64,000 bases of DNA, from NCBI GenBank assembly GCA_916700875.1, contig CAKAKS010000039.1, forward strand, positions 25,989,315-26,053,314, written 5' to 3'. Positions 47,939 to 62,300 of the stretch are shown here, in pieces. Below the pieces are notes generated by a model. It made no database searches. It was given only the letters and a program-made list of their open reading frames with translations, and was not told where the DNA came from. The DNA is from Sebastes aleutianus. Lineage: Eukaryota; Chordata; Actinopteri; Perciformes; Sebastidae. How positions within the stretch are numbered: position 1 is the stretch's first letter; every line of letters begins with the position of its first letter. Made by a program: the position numbers and the translations under genes.

Positions 47939-47969
47939 GGTTTTCCTGCACGTCCCCTGTCTCTCTTCA

Positions 47970-48058
47970 GAACATGGAAATACTCAAAGTACAAGTACCT
48001 CAAAATTGTACTTAAGTACAGTATTTGAGTAAATGTACTTAGTTACTTTCCACCACTG
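47970..48058. repeat. Fragment of a dispersed fish repeat
   Basis: gtaaatgtacttagttactt and then tccaccactg form a terminus very common in teleost genomes (from memory). A shorter reverse-oriented scrap is at 15490-15515. Confidence 0.45.
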
Positions 48059-48459
48059 AGTACATGTTATACTGTTGTGTTTTTCTAACCATTCTTTACT
48101 GCTCCTGTTGGAATAAAATAATTGTTTATTATTTTAATAATTAATATCTATAATAATTATTTAACTGAAAAGTAGTCATGTGTTTTTGTTACCTTCACTT
48201 TTTTGCATTAAATCATACCGGGATGTTTGCTGAAATTGATTGAATGTGGCACCACAGCCCTATAGAAACATTTCCACCAGCCACCACTGTTTGGATGAGA
48301 AGGCCGGCTTTAGTGGTGCAGTTGGCTCTGCTCTGCTGACTCCAGCACTTCACTAGAGCTCAGTAACGTGAGATGGAGACGTTGTGAGGTGGAGAGGTAG
48401 TTCTCCTCCTCCCTCCCTACACCATCTCTGTGGTGCCCTTCCTGGGATTTACAATGAGA

Positions 48460-48606
48460 ATGAGTGGGTCTATTATACGCATTAAGCCTAAAGGCCACAG
48501 GCAGCTGAATATATACTGTAATGTGTTAAATATAGGGCACTCTACAGTAAATCATCTCCAGGCTGTTTGCTATAAACTTCACTTTGCATGATTAGAGAGA
48601 GGGCAT
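48460..48606. repeat. Local duplication, copy 1
   Basis: About 145 bases nearly identical to 49042-49178, both containing atatagggcactctacagta and caggctgtttgctataaac in direct orientation. Confidence 0.8.
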
Positions 48607-48739
48607 ATATACATGTGTATTGGTTTATCTAATAGAATTACTCTTACTATTTCTATATTTATCAATATTAGCTGTCAGTCTGATATGGTGCTCTGTTTCT
48701 CTTCACATGGCACCCCAAATATATAGGGTGCTTGGGAAT

Positions 48740-48905
48740 ATGTTATGATTATGTATGTATGTATGTACACGTGTGTCTGTATGGATATGTACAGTATGTA
48801 AGTGTATGTACTGTATGTATGTATATATGTGTATATATGTATATATATACTGTATATATATATATATTTGTGTGTATATGCAGGTATGTACGTATGTAAA
48901 TATGT
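48740..48905. repeat. TATG/TA-rich simple repeat
   Basis: Degenerate tandem tatg, tgta and ta units lying between the two copies of the local duplication. Confidence 0.8.
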
Positions 48906-49041
48906 ATATATTTAACTTTTTTATTTAATTCTTTTCCCCATTATTTAGACAGATTGTGCGCAGCTAAATGTGACCCTGATTTGATTGATTTTTTAATTTC
49001 ATTTAATCTATTTATTTATTTTCTCTTTTCTTTGAATGCAG

Positions 49042-49178
49042 GAGTGGGCCCATTACACATTAAGCCTAAAAGGCTACAGGCAGCTGAATATGTAATGGGT
49101 TAAATATAGGGCACTCTACAGTAAATCATCTCCAGGCTGTTTGCTATAAACTTCACTTTACATGATTAAAGAGAGGGC
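49042..49178. repeat. Local duplication, copy 2
   Basis: Direct repeat of 48460-48606 about 580 bases downstream, differing by scattered substitutions and a few short gaps (for example copy 1 has an extra tatac stretch). Confidence 0.8.
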
Positions 49179-49566
49179 CCCTTTTCATTTACACACAGTC
49201 CTGGGATTTAACATTCGCTGGGCTCCTTCTCATTTCCATACCACCCATGGAAACTTTATTTTATTGCTCCTCTGGTCTCCATATAACTTTCTAATGTCAC
49301 ATGTCAGTTCTGGCTGCAGCAGGCACAGACGCTCATCTCACTGTGACACCCCTGAGTTTATGATTATCACTATGCTGTGTTTCTGGCTCTTTGCCTCGTC
49401 TTTCTGGACAGCATCATGTATTCCTCAGCTCGTTTTAAACCTGCAATCCCCTGATGACTCATTTGTTTGGAACAGGTCATAAAGTCTCACTCACACAAGC
49501 ACATCCCAGTCCTTATATTCCCACCCAAACAAACCCCAACAACACATGTTAATGATAATTTATGTT

Positions 49567-49572
49567 TTTATT
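49567..49572 (-). terminator. abcc8: Probable abcc8 polyadenylation signal
   Basis: AATAAA on the minus strand 127 bases after the abcc8 stop. It is followed on that strand by a GT-rich stretch (tgtgttgttggggtttgttt, 49523-49542). Spacing and downstream element fit a genuine cleavage site. Confidence 0.6.
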
Positions 49573-49698
49573 AACAAAGAATTAACTATTTGTATGTACA
49601 AATATTATACATTCATGATTAAAAAATAAAAGGAATATATCTTCCAAGGGACAATTGCACTTTGAATGTCTTCCTTTAATGCTTCCTGTCTTCTTGTG

Positions 49699-49836
49699 CT
49701 ACTTGTCTGCTCGCACGAAGGAGGTGAAGACGCTGTCCTCCTTTTCCAGCAGAGCCTGGGGTCTGTCGTACTCCAGGATGATCCCCCGCTTCATCACAAT
49801 CACCAGGTCTGCATTCAGGATGGTGTGGACGCGATG
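49699..49836 (-). CDS. abcc8: abcc8 last exon (H-loop to stop)
   Basis: 45 codons plus TAG (49699-49701). Starts HRVHTILNADLVIVMKRG with the NBD2 switch histidine and ends SFVRADK. Acceptor cacag precedes 49836. Confidence 0.95.
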   Translation of the reverse strand, partial: HRVHTILNADLVIVMKRGIILEYDRPQALLEKEDSVFTSFVRADK

Positions 49837-52439
49837 CTGTGTGGCGGAGGGGGAGAAAAGCAGTCACTACATTGACACTGAATGAGTCTTTTGAAACAAA
49901 TATCAATGCTTTATCACACAAATGTAATTTTTACACGGATAAGTACAATATACATGTAATAAAACTGTCTGTTGAGTTAAAGTAGGAGATAAAATAACAG
50001 GTTCTGGTTCAGGAAAATGTTCCTCCACAGTAAAATACCAGTCTTTTCAAGTCATCATAGGCTTCTGGCTGCCCTTCCTTTTTCTTGATTCAGTTCACCT
50101 GAGATGTCTGAAGTGAATTCCTAATATTCATCCATGAATATTAAAATGTCATAACATTTTAAATGTCATAACAAGTTAATATTCATGGATGATCTTTTCG
50201 ATTACTTTATCATAAAATAAGAATAAGAATCCAGAGGCAAAATTGTCCTGAAATGTGGCATCTGCTCTGAAATCCTCTCTCCTACTTTTCTCTCTTAACT
50301 TTTTAATTTTTCAGCATAATCCTTCATACATTTTTTTTTTTGTCCACGCTGCATCTGTTTGCTGCTTTGCATCACTTTACAAGAACTGCATCAGCAGTGC
50401 AGGACGAAGGTCAGCGCTCTCAAGGGGGAAATGGGAGAGCTGCGTGCTTTACTGTAATAGGCCTGGCACGGTGTGGGGGAGATACTCACTGCTATAGTAA
50501 CTACTGTTCGGTCAGCAAAAGCCGTCATCACCACTTTCTGCAGGATGCTCTCCTGTGAGGACAGAGGCAGGGGGAGAGGAGGAGGTTGACTTACTTTCAT
50601 ATTGACCGAGAATCAAGGACAAAAACAGATGTACACGTGGGAGACAAAGTTAAATAAAGAGTCATTTTAACAGTTAACATGTTCCTTTGTACTGTTCAAC
50701 CCCGTTGAGGCTTATTTTTCAAACTGTCACCTCTCTTGTTCCTCATCTTGGTGACCCTGATTAAACGCTCGACCGTGTTTCCCTCGAGGGCAGTGCAGCT
50801 ACGTTATTGTAAGCTAGAAATGTCGCTCTTTGTGACCGATCATTCAGGAGAGGGGCTTAAGTATAAGAACACTGATCCCCTCAGGCTCAGAGTATTTTTT
50901 TTCTGCGTCATGCACAACTCCTCCACTCCAGCTTTCTTTTTATCTTCCTCTTATTTAAAAAGGCATCAGTTAAAGGTGCAAACCCATGACCCAAACCCGC
51001 CATCACTGCCATAATGACAGATTTAAAGGTCCCATATCATGCTCATTTTCAGGTTCATACTTGTATTTTGTGTTTCTACTAGAACATGTTTACATGCTTT
51101 AATGTTCAAAAAAAACTTTATTTTCCTCATACTGTCTGCCTGAATATGCCTGTATTCACCCTCTGTCTGAAACGCTCCATTTTAGCGCATTTTGACGGAA
51201 TTGCAACAGAATTGCATTAACATTGCTAGTCAACAGTTTGGGTCCATGTGTACTTCCTGTTAGCTGATGACATTCACATACACTGCAACCAGGAAATAAT
51301 CTGGGACACATTTAGAATGTTTACATTTAAAATTGTATCAAGGATCTAAATATTGTATATTCGTGACATCACGAATGGGCAGAAATCCTAACGGCTTGAT
51401 TCAAATACAGAGTTTATGAATACGGGCTGTGTGTATTTCCCTGTGGATTGAGTGTTTCGATACTTTCACAGTATTTATATAGGACTTAAGCCTGCTTTAT
51501 AATAAAAAAACATGAAAATTTCACTTTTTTATAATATGGGACCTTTAAACAACTACATCTAAATTATTATATCAAAATTTGAAAGACAGAAAATGCAGAT
51601 TTTCTGTCTAGAACTTTTAACTCTTCAATTACATGTCAATACATCCTTAGATTTTAAAAGGTCAAAAACACAGATTGGGTCTTTGGGCTAAGTGGTTTTC
51701 TCTTTGTTTCGTGCCTACAGATGAAAATGACCTCGTGAACTTTGCTTCACCCCTTCACACTGTGTAATCCTCTTGTCTCCACCATCGCCTCCATTTCAGT
51801 TTCTCTAATTTTCTTCACAAAAAGGGGAAATATGAAGGGATCATATTCCTCCCTTTTCTGCTAATTCCCTCTGCATGCCTTTCTACCATCTTATAGTGAT
51901 CTGGTAACCAAAACACACTGACCGTTGCCATGTCGATGGACGCAGTGGCTTCGTCCATGATGAGGATGCTGCTCTTCCTGACGAAGGCTCTGGCCAGACA
52001 GAACAGCTGTCTCTGACCCTGACTGAAGTTTTCTCCTCCCTCCGTCACCATGGCATCTGAAAAAATATATATAAAAAGAATACATCAAATAAAATGCGTA
52101 AATGCGTAGTTTTCATATTTATGTACATTCATATACAGTAAACAGATTTTAAATCAGAGGCTTTTTTATACATAACATTACAATGTCACTACACTATTAT
52201 TTTAGCTAAATGAGAGGGCAAAGTAAATTGGCCATTAACTCTTGGCTTACAGATCAATATTTTATTGATTTCCCATTCACAGCCCCGTGTTACAAATGAG
52301 GTCAAGTCATAAAATGACATCTGAAAAACTAAACTGCTCTCCAGTGATCTACAGTTTGTAGATAGTTTTAAATATTTCTCTCTTTGCTTGTCATTTGTAT
52401 CTTTATTGGGCAGTTAAATAGTAAAGAGATAGACAGGAA

Positions 52440-52485
<46 letters not shown>

Positions 52486-53288
52486 GAACCATGAAATTAC
52501 AGGTTTTATATTAAGCAAAAGATTATAAAAATATTTTACTAAATTCTATATATAGATATGACAAAACCAAAATTTATATTTTTGTTTTTTAGCATTAAAT
52601 AAGTATAATGAAGTAAAACATTCAAGTTTTAACTCCAACTGTACATTTTTTATAAAAGTCAGCATCACTGCAGTAATAAAGACTCACTGCAGTTAACTGT
52701 GCTCTGGTTTACATGCAACACAAGACTCTACCTGGACTGTCACTTTAACTTAATTAAAGGGCTAAATGAATTAGTCCTTAACCTCTGAGTTACTGATCAA
52801 TGTCTCAGGGGACATCTTGTCCCGGTGAACATAAATTAAAGCAGTGAGTGTCACACGTCAACATACTCACATTTGTCAGTGTCACATCTAGTGAGTGGTT
52901 TCTCTGTTGTTTTATAAAGAAGTGTAGAGGATGACGGAGACATAAAGAACTGAGATATAAACTGCAAACCAGCAGCAGCTAAAGTAAGATACGGTGCAAA
53001 GAGGAGGCCCCATGGCATGCATCAGCATACCACACATTCATCATGTATGTAGGTTACGTCTGTTGGAGAGGAACACGGCTCTCAGCTACTATCTGATCTG
53101 ATGCTGAGTCCGCTGCAGTCTGCAACTGTCGTCGACTGAATCTGTGTCCAGTGTTCTAAAGTTGTTAAGTTAAGTTTCGTTGTCCATTTTAAATGATACG
53201 TATCCTCAATATGAAAGATGTTAAAATGTGCCCACTCTGTGCTGCAGGAAAGGGGCTCATGTGTTTTTGTTATGGTGCTGCACACACA

Positions 53289-53361
<73 letters not shown>

Positions 53362-56300
53362 TAAAAGAAGCACAGATTTTCTCACCCAGGCCTCCTGGGA
53401 GGGCTTTAACAACAGGCTTTAGCTGAGCGATATCCAGAGCCTCCCAGAGCATCTCATCTGTAGCCTTCATCTCTGGATCCAGGTTGAACCTACACACACA
53501 CACACACACACAAACATGCATAAACACAGATGCAAGCACATACACACATATTAATACACTTTTGGGGGACTTTATTAGATACATAATGTATCCTCAACCT
53601 AAACCCCTTCCCATTATTCAACACTTAAATGTCATCATGATCTCGATCTAGTTGAAGTAAAGTCGCTTTATGAAATTGTCGTTTATTACTCCCCAATCTC
53701 TCTCTTTCCAAATATGTAAATAAACTTTACACTTAAGAACTTTTATATTATTTGACTTACAGAAATACCCCAAACTACAGTCGGACAGCATGACACAGCT
53801 TCTCTAAATGTATCCTCATCTGTTCTTCTCCAGCATGACAACATGAAGCTTTTATGGTCACTGCCGCTGAAGTCTAAAAATAAACCCCTCCTGTGGAGTT
53901 TTCAGAGGAATGTCCTCTTATCTACAAACCCTCAGCTCTACTCATGTTTCAGATAAGTGTCTTTGAAGTGTGTCAAAGTTTGCCAGCTGGCCCTGTTACT
54001 GGAATCGCTCTGTATTTTCTCCCTTCTCCTAAAACTCAATTATCACTAAATCTAAACCTGTGCGATGAGTCGCCCTGCTGGGAAAACTGATGGTGAAGTG
54101 AAGTTCAACGTACCGGATGGCGCCGCTGAACAGGATGGGGTCTTGAAGGATGATGGACAAGCGAGACCGGAGGGTCTGCAGAGGCAGCTTGGCGATGTCG
54201 ATGTCATCGATCACAATCCTCCCTGTGAAGGAGAAAAAAAATAATGAACCGCATGCAAACACACATCACACACTACTTTACAAAGTGCAGTGAAGTATTT
54301 TCTTGCTAGTGTTGCATGTAAAAACCTTCTCATAGTTTTTGAATAGTTATTTTAATGGACTACAATTCACATTACAATGAGTTCGATGTAAGCGTTGATG
54401 TTTTACTGTACCCTCAAACATGTCCACCATGCGGAAGAAGGCCAAGGAGAAAGAGGATTTGCCGCTGCCCGTCCTGCCACAGATCCCCACCTGAAAACAA
54501 CAAACAAGTCCAAATCATCATTATTCATTTATCATATTTTCTGGGATTTGCGTTTTGTTTCACAGGTTTTCTCAGTTTGGCTACCTTCTGCCCATGGTTG
54601 ATGTGTGCGTTGACATTTTTGAGGACGGGCTTCAGCGTGGTGTCGTACCGGACACTCAGATTCTGGATCTTGATCTCTCCCTCTCGAGGCCAGCCGTCAG
54701 GGACCTGAGAGTCAGCTGAGACAGACACAGAAACATCCATGGATTTTAGCTTTCACCTTTTTAACCCATCGATATAATAGTGTATAATTTTCATCTCCAA
54801 ATTTGTGATCATTGGTGTCGGATTAAGATTCTTTTAATTATGTTTAAATTGATTAGTAATGCATTCTAATGCTAAAAAGCCACTGGCCTCTTTGCAAAAT
54901 CCTTTTTGGCTGAAAGGAAACCTGCATGTGAGATAGATTACTTGGGGATATAAAGGCACTAACTGATAAAAGTGGGATAAAGATACATTACTCGTGAGCA
55001 TTATGATACCTTAGTTTGACAATGATGAATGTGGAGTAAATGTAACTTTAAACTTCATCCTGAGTGAGGAAGAAATCACAACAAGGCCAGGTCGAAACCT
55101 AGTATGTGGCTGGACCGTGTACACCGTGACAGTTAGTAGTACTATACTGAAGGCCTTTCCTTTACTAAGGGGAGTCTCTTTACAGCCAGCTGAGGCAGCA
55201 GGTATCTGTTCTATCTGCCGTCTCTAACCGGAGAGATGATGTCACTGTAGAGCCACTATTACGCAGAGCAGAATATAGGGTATATCATAATTGCATACAT
55301 ACATTAAGTAAAACTCTTAACCCTCAGACATGTTTTTTTTCTGTTTCTTCAATATTCAACAAAACACACCACACTGAGAAGTACTGAAATGTATAGAAAA
55401 TGTATTGGATACAACAGTTTTTATGTATAACACCACACATTATCAAAAAAGTTCCACTATACCAAATGTAGGAATAGCTTCTCTTGTGATTTCTGGCTGC
55501 AGAATTTAAAGAACATACCCATAAACCTATATACAAATACCCTATAGCAAATTATAGTACAGGTAGATGTGTGTCTGTGATGAGCGACATGACGTGATAG
55601 AGATTGTTCGGGTTCAAAACTAAGGATTCCCAAACTGTCAGTGTATCATGACGGGGATATCCCTGTGATTAAAGGGGGGTGAAAGTAATAGATGTGATTG
55701 GCCATGATTGTCACAATCTCCAATGCACCCACCTATAATAATAGATTCTTTCTGATCCCACCTTGTGTGCCACGGGAGCCTGGCCACAAAATTACCAAAA
55801 GTACACACTCCTGACACACTTGGCAGGGTGCACCTGACTGTAATCTGGCCGCACCGCTGGGTTCATGAAAATAGAGCCCGCGGTGTCCTCTTGTGTGCAC
55901 AGAGCGACAACTATGTGGAGGTAAAGAGATAAAAACAAACTCTGTGCAGAGAAAGTACTGACAGCTGCTGATTCAGGACAGAGAGAATGGACATCTGGAA
56001 CCTGAGGCATAATTATAAAATGTTGATTAAAACACCACATACTAAGTGGTAGACTAATCATTTTCAGATATGTCAGCTGTTTACTCTGAACATTAATATG
56101 TACGTATCCAGGGTGAAAAGTTGAAATTGCTTGAGTCTCACGCAGCAGCAACAACAACCACTTATGTATTGATCAGTGGATCAGATGATTAATGGTGGAG
56201 GCAAAGATGCAGCTGAAACACCGTCGGGCCTATTTATTTTGAAAGCGCCCAATGGGGAAACTCCAACACTCGACTGACCAATGGTGTAACTTCATCACTC

Positions 56301-59300
56301 ACTCAGTGACTCAGTCAGTCAGTCAATGACAGACGTTCTTATTTACGAAGCAAGTCCGTCCCGCCTTGCTGCGGTCCAGCCAAAAACCTCAGACAAGAAA
56401 CCAGATATGATTTTTGTTGTGCACCTGTTGAATCGCTGAAAGGCAGTTTAAATTAAGAAGGAACTGTGAGTGTGTTGCTGCACTCACTGAGCAGTCCCTC
56501 GTAATTCTCTGGTTCAGTCTTGAGCAGGCCGTTAATTCTCTTCACTGAGCCAAGCTGTACCTCCATGTCTGCCAGGTTACGCACCATCCAGTTCATGTAG
56601 TTGGATACCTGATACACGGAGGGGGGAGGAGGAGGAGGAGGAGAGGGAAGTTGGGTAAATGTCACTGTTGCCACACACTTCATTAGCTTTATGACACATC
56701 TAGAAGAATTTTCTCAACGTTGAATTCTTCAGATTATCTGATAATGTTAATTCACCAAATTTGAGGACACATTGTTTTTACTGGACAAAAACAATATATT
56801 TAGAAACAACCAAGTTTTACAATCATCTTGTATTGTATAGTTTATATTAATTCATTACCATTTTTTTAAATAAGCAGAACTTTTTAAACAGATTTCAGTT
56901 GTTTTTTACATTACGACATACAGTATTTAAAAGTTGTTGTATTTTCTGTTGCAAGAAAAGAAAATGCAAATTAGTTGTTCTCTTTATAAATCTCTCTATC
57001 TTTCTCCCACCAAAGAGTGTTTGTGTTGTAAGTGGTATTTTTAAAATGTATGATTTTTTTTTATATTCAATATAATCAGAAAAAGTCTTCTTTATAATTA
57101 AAACCCAAAGTAATGAGTTGTGAATATAGTAAAACGTGAAAAATATAGTTAAAGGGCAGAACAAAACACTTTATTATATATTGGCAAATGATTATAAAGT
57201 TTGGAAAAGTTTGGTGATCACATAGAACATGCAAAATTTGCAGCTAAAATGTGTAAAACCACCTGTATTGTCCTTAAAGAGTGCAGGTAAACAAGCAACA
57301 AAACACACACACACACACACACACACACAGTCTCACCATGAGTGCATACGTCAGTCCCAGCCCCACCAAACCGGGAGACAGGTTGTCGTAGAGAGAGTTA
57401 GCGATGGAGGCTACAGCTGCCACCAACACCACACAGGCTCCAATATACTCCTACAGAGAGAGAGACAATGTCAACTTGCAGCAGGAGGTTAATACATCGC
57501 TGAATAATTAAAAAAGGTAAATAAAATAAAAGCAGATCCATTATTTTAGATAAGTTTATTGTCAACACACATAAGAAAGACAGACATGTTGCCCAAAAGC
57601 CCTGTGTGTTTTCTTATGCATCTATGCACATGAACCCATAAATATCTGAAGGTTAACTCCTCTGCTGCTGTGAAACACGAGAAGCCAGATGAGCTGCGAG
57701 CCGCATGCAGTCGATACATAAAACATCACATGAACACAGAGTGTGAGGTTAATAAAGCAATGAAAAATTTCAGTTTTTCAGGATCCCAACAGAGGGAGCC
57801 AGCAACATCAACAAAAATGTGAACCAGCTGCTGTCTGACAAACAGTCAAACAGTAAACAGGACTGATCTGAATGTTAAAGCAGTAAACAGGGGACGGATC
57901 ATTACCATTCGGACTTCCAGCCAACGGTTGGCTGCTGTGAGGAAGAGAGAGGCGATGTTGTTGGCGTCTGTGAACTGCAGTAGCCTCTGTCTGAACCTGG
58001 GCTCATACCTGCCGATGGAAAAAGACACGTCTCATTTCCATTTGTGCTCTTATGTCCCGAGACCCGACCTGCCTGACTGGCTCACAGTCAGCCTTAACTA
58101 ATGCTAATATATTTAATGAATTATTAAACTTTTGGACTTGTGTTTTGAATGATAGATATATTATTATCATTATAGGAAGTTAAATAGCATTTAAATAATA
58201 TATTTATAATAAAAGTCTTTATGGAAATGATCATTTGAAAAGAAAATTAGTCTAAATTGCTCTGAAAATATCAGGTTTTTGAAATAAGTTAAGCATTTCA
58301 ACAATATCTGACTACGCAGACAACATATTAAACATATTAAACTCCAGACAGGTTGGAAGACAATGAATGTGAAAACAGCCTTCTAGCGTCGAACTCTGCA
58401 CATACATCATTCTGCACAGTGAAGCTCCAACATCCAAGCGAAGTAACAAGAAGCACATTTTTGAGAGTTTATATCCCTCTTAATGTTGAGCATTAATCCT
58501 CTACTTATATTGCTAGTGGTGCTATAATGCTATAATTGGATCTGTTAGTAATTATTACCTGAGGGCCCTTATAGTGGTGAGACCTTCCACTGTCTCAGAG
58601 AAGTGGCAGAGTAAAGGGAGTTGGGTGCTGTCCTCCAGCTGCTGCAGGTCCCTGACCGGAAGACAGAGGACACAGTGGAGAGGGAAATATCAACTGAAGC
58701 AAAGTTCAAATAATATCAAAGGTCGTAAGGTTGGCATGGTGAGGACAGCATAACTATGCGGTTGAACAGTGGTACAGACACAGAGAACAGTTGAATCAAA
58801 TGAAATATCACTTCACTGGCTTCACTGTGACACACATCCCACTCTCAGCCACGTTCATTGGACTGATGGACAAAACTGTGGGTTTACGCATTTCAGCATG
58901 TGTTCAATATTTATGGTAAATTAAAGCAATAGAGCGCTGGTGAAAACAGGGACTTAAAAGACAAATCTCACATCCAGTCAAGGCTTTAATTTTTACAAAC
59001 TAATTTAATTCAACAAAAACTCTGTTCCTTGTGGGGAATCTGTCAACTCTAATAGGGGACTCTGGCCCTGTTCAGACCTGACATTAACATGCATCCAGGT
59101 AGACAGTAGACAGCTCTAAGTACAGGTGTGAACGCACTCAAGATGCATTGAGGACGCATTGAGATCCGATCGCTCAGACATCATTTGGAGGTGGTCTGGG
59201 CCACATATAGCCACACAGTTTGTACGAAAACTCAACTGATGTCCCGCTTAGATCCGCGGGTCTCTGCACTCCTCATGTGAATAGACAGGCAGACAAGAGG

Positions 59301-62300
59301 CTCGCAGCATGGAAACGGCTTCTGTGCTCTGCTGTATTCAGTCGGTACAACTTTATTTTATCAAAATATATCTTATCTATAAGATACATATCTACAGACT
59401 ATCAGAGTAGGCAGGGGAATATGTAGGACATCACTACTGACATTCCTGTAATATTATGTTGCGACGTCTGCTGTATTAGCCATGTATTTACTACTACTAT
59501 TTTCAGATAGAGCGGGGAAGTGAGATCCGATCACAAGTGGTCACTCAAATTCAAATATGTTGAGTCATAAAATAATACCAGAATCAGCATTTAAAACCCT
59601 CTCCTGTGTTATTTGTGTGTAACTGTAGAACATAAACTCCTCTTCCATCACAAAAACCCTCACGTTCCCACCGAGAACATGACCTTGGTGTGATGATGAA
59701 AACATACAGTGAACAACACGTCTCTGATATCCGTCCCTTCTACTCACCTGGAGGCCACACGGAAGTATTTCTGGATGAAGTAGCAGGCGACAGCCAGCGG
59801 CAGGAGGGCGATGAGGAAGACGGGGGTCACGTAGCAGATGACGCCCAGAGCGGACACACACAGCAGGGTGGATCGGGAGAGGCACTCCAGGGTGGTGGGG
59901 ATGTGCTGGTCGATTGTGTTTGTGTCTGTGGAAAACCTGTTGAGGATGCTGCCGAGCGGAGTCGTCTCAAACAGCCTGGAGGGATGACAACATTTAATTT
60001 ACCCTCAGAATCCAATTTATATCCAATAATTTCATTTAAAAACAGTTTTATTTTCCAAGCTTACATTCTTCCTATAATATACTAAATCTTTAAAGACCAT
60101 CATTATATTTTAGAGATGTCCACATCTTGACAACAAGACAATAATATTCAACATGAATCTGCTCAGACGTGCTGTGCAGTCAGCTGGTTGAATTAATTAT
60201 TTCATGTGAGATACATCTGTTTATTCAGCTGTGCACGTGAGTGTATATACAGTACATGCAGGTGTGTTATGTGCATGTGAGCGTCTTAATGTAAGTGATG
60301 TCGCCATGGTTTTGCGTAAGGAAAGCAGATGGTGCTCTGAGTAATGGGGCGAAAAAAGGTGCTTTTAACCGTGTTACCTTGTTTAAATGATCTGTTTCAG
60401 CACACACACACACAGTATCAGCGAGCAAACATCTCTCTGTCTCCTTCACACGTCACACGGCAGACACACACACACAAACACACACTGAGTGTCGAACCTC
60501 ATGGGGGCCAGAATGATCTTGTTGAGCAGGTCGTGGTGGAGCTCCTTGGCCACTTTGAGGCCGGTCCATTCCACAGCCACGGAGGTGGCCAGACACAGGA
60601 CGATACCCAGGCAGCACAGCACGCTGAACACCGACAGATACCACGAGTGACTGAAGACACAGCCCTACAGAGAAAGAGAGAGAGACAGGGTTATTAAAGA
60701 CATGACTGCAGCTTTGTGTGAGTGTGTGTGTTTGAGAAAGTGAGAGTAAGCAGGGTTTGCTTGCACTGTAATTATAAGCATAATTAAACTCTGAGGCTGT
60801 TAAAAACAATCTATCTAATGTGACAAAAGCCAGTGAAGCTTAAAGGCCCTGACACACCAGACGGTAGTTCAATTTTGGGCCGTTGGTGAGCGTCTGTCCG
60901 CCTAGGTTTTGCAGTGTGTCCCGCACCATCGGCTCTAGTCTGCCCGTGTCAGAGGCTTTTTGGCCGATTCAGCGTGTAGAATCGGCCACGAAGCCCATCG
61001 GTGAGAGAAATCACTCTGATTGGCTGTTCAGCTTAAGAGAATCAGTGCACGAGAAGAGAAACGGAAGTGAGGAAAGCAAGCAAATGAGTAAAGTCAAGAG
61101 GAAAAACCAAGAAGGCTCTTCTCATTTTTTTATCTTCATCTCATCTTATCGTTCCAATACACGGATATTTTCACAACAACATGGCCGTCTCGAATGAAGC
61201 TAAGTGGTGAGTGAGAGTGGTGTAGGCAAACTCATGTACGTATCATATCGTATGTATGTACATCTGCAGTCCTCGGTCTTCTGGTTTCCCTTTTTAGATG
61301 ACAAATACAGAATACTGCCGCCTGCTGTTAGGGAGAGTAATTTCCTCTCACGAAGGCACAAAACGTATGTGGTAGTCGGCTGTTGGCTTTGGTCTTTGCA
61401 GTGTGTTCAAGTACAACTTTTTGGCCAAGACACAGGCGACGTGTGGCGATATAACAGTTGGCCTTTGTCGCCGCTACTTATTTGATGTCGGTTTGGTGTG
61501 TCTGGGCTGTTACAGTAAAAGCTGATCTGGCAAAGCTTTTGTTTAGAGATGGTGTTCTCTCCTGAGCTCTCTCCATTTTCTCCTCAATTTACCAACTAGG
61601 ACTTTTTGTGCTTTCATTGATACTGACTCAAACTTTTCTACTGACATTCATGGTGTCAGACATTCAAATACAACCAGTTAAAATCCAATTTGGATTAAAT
61701 GGGTCCAAATTCAATTAAAAAATATTTTTCAATCAGGACACTGGCGTCAGTTTTAACCATCTATGTCAGCATGAAATGCATTTTATTTTGGCGGCGGCTG
61801 TGTGACGTTCATGTGATGCTCTGGAACAAATCTGAGCATCCAACATTCAATGAACATGAACCACAGAGAACTTCTCCTGAGGTGGAGGGAGTTAAATCGA
61901 AGACGACAGGTGATGTACGAGTGAGGAGCGGTAAGCACCCCACTAGAAACATCAAGAATTAATTTCCACTTGTGTAATCCTCTTTTTGCGCCTTTATTTT
62001 CAGACTTTAAGAAAGACAGAAACTCTGCAAATTATCTGTCAACTGTATGTGCCTTTACAGTGAAAATTTGGTTTCAAACCCACTGTCTGTGCTGTCAGGA
62101 AGCAGCCTGGCAGTTACATGCAACAGGACATCTGAGTGTCCCCACATGGATTAGTCTACAGCACACCACAGATTAGATAAGCCTGGCAAATGCACACCGA
62201 AGCTCAGCCAAACAACGTGTCCTTGGCATTCAATCGACAATCTGCACTTAACTGTACATGTCTGCGTGGGTGTGGAAAAGAAAGAGAGAAGCGAAGGAGA

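Larger units (their letters stand above)
52057..53385. other. abcc8 intron with GA and CA microsatellites
   Basis: (AG)n at 52444-52482 and a long (CA)n at 53277-53360. No exon or transposon recognised. Confidence 0.6.
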
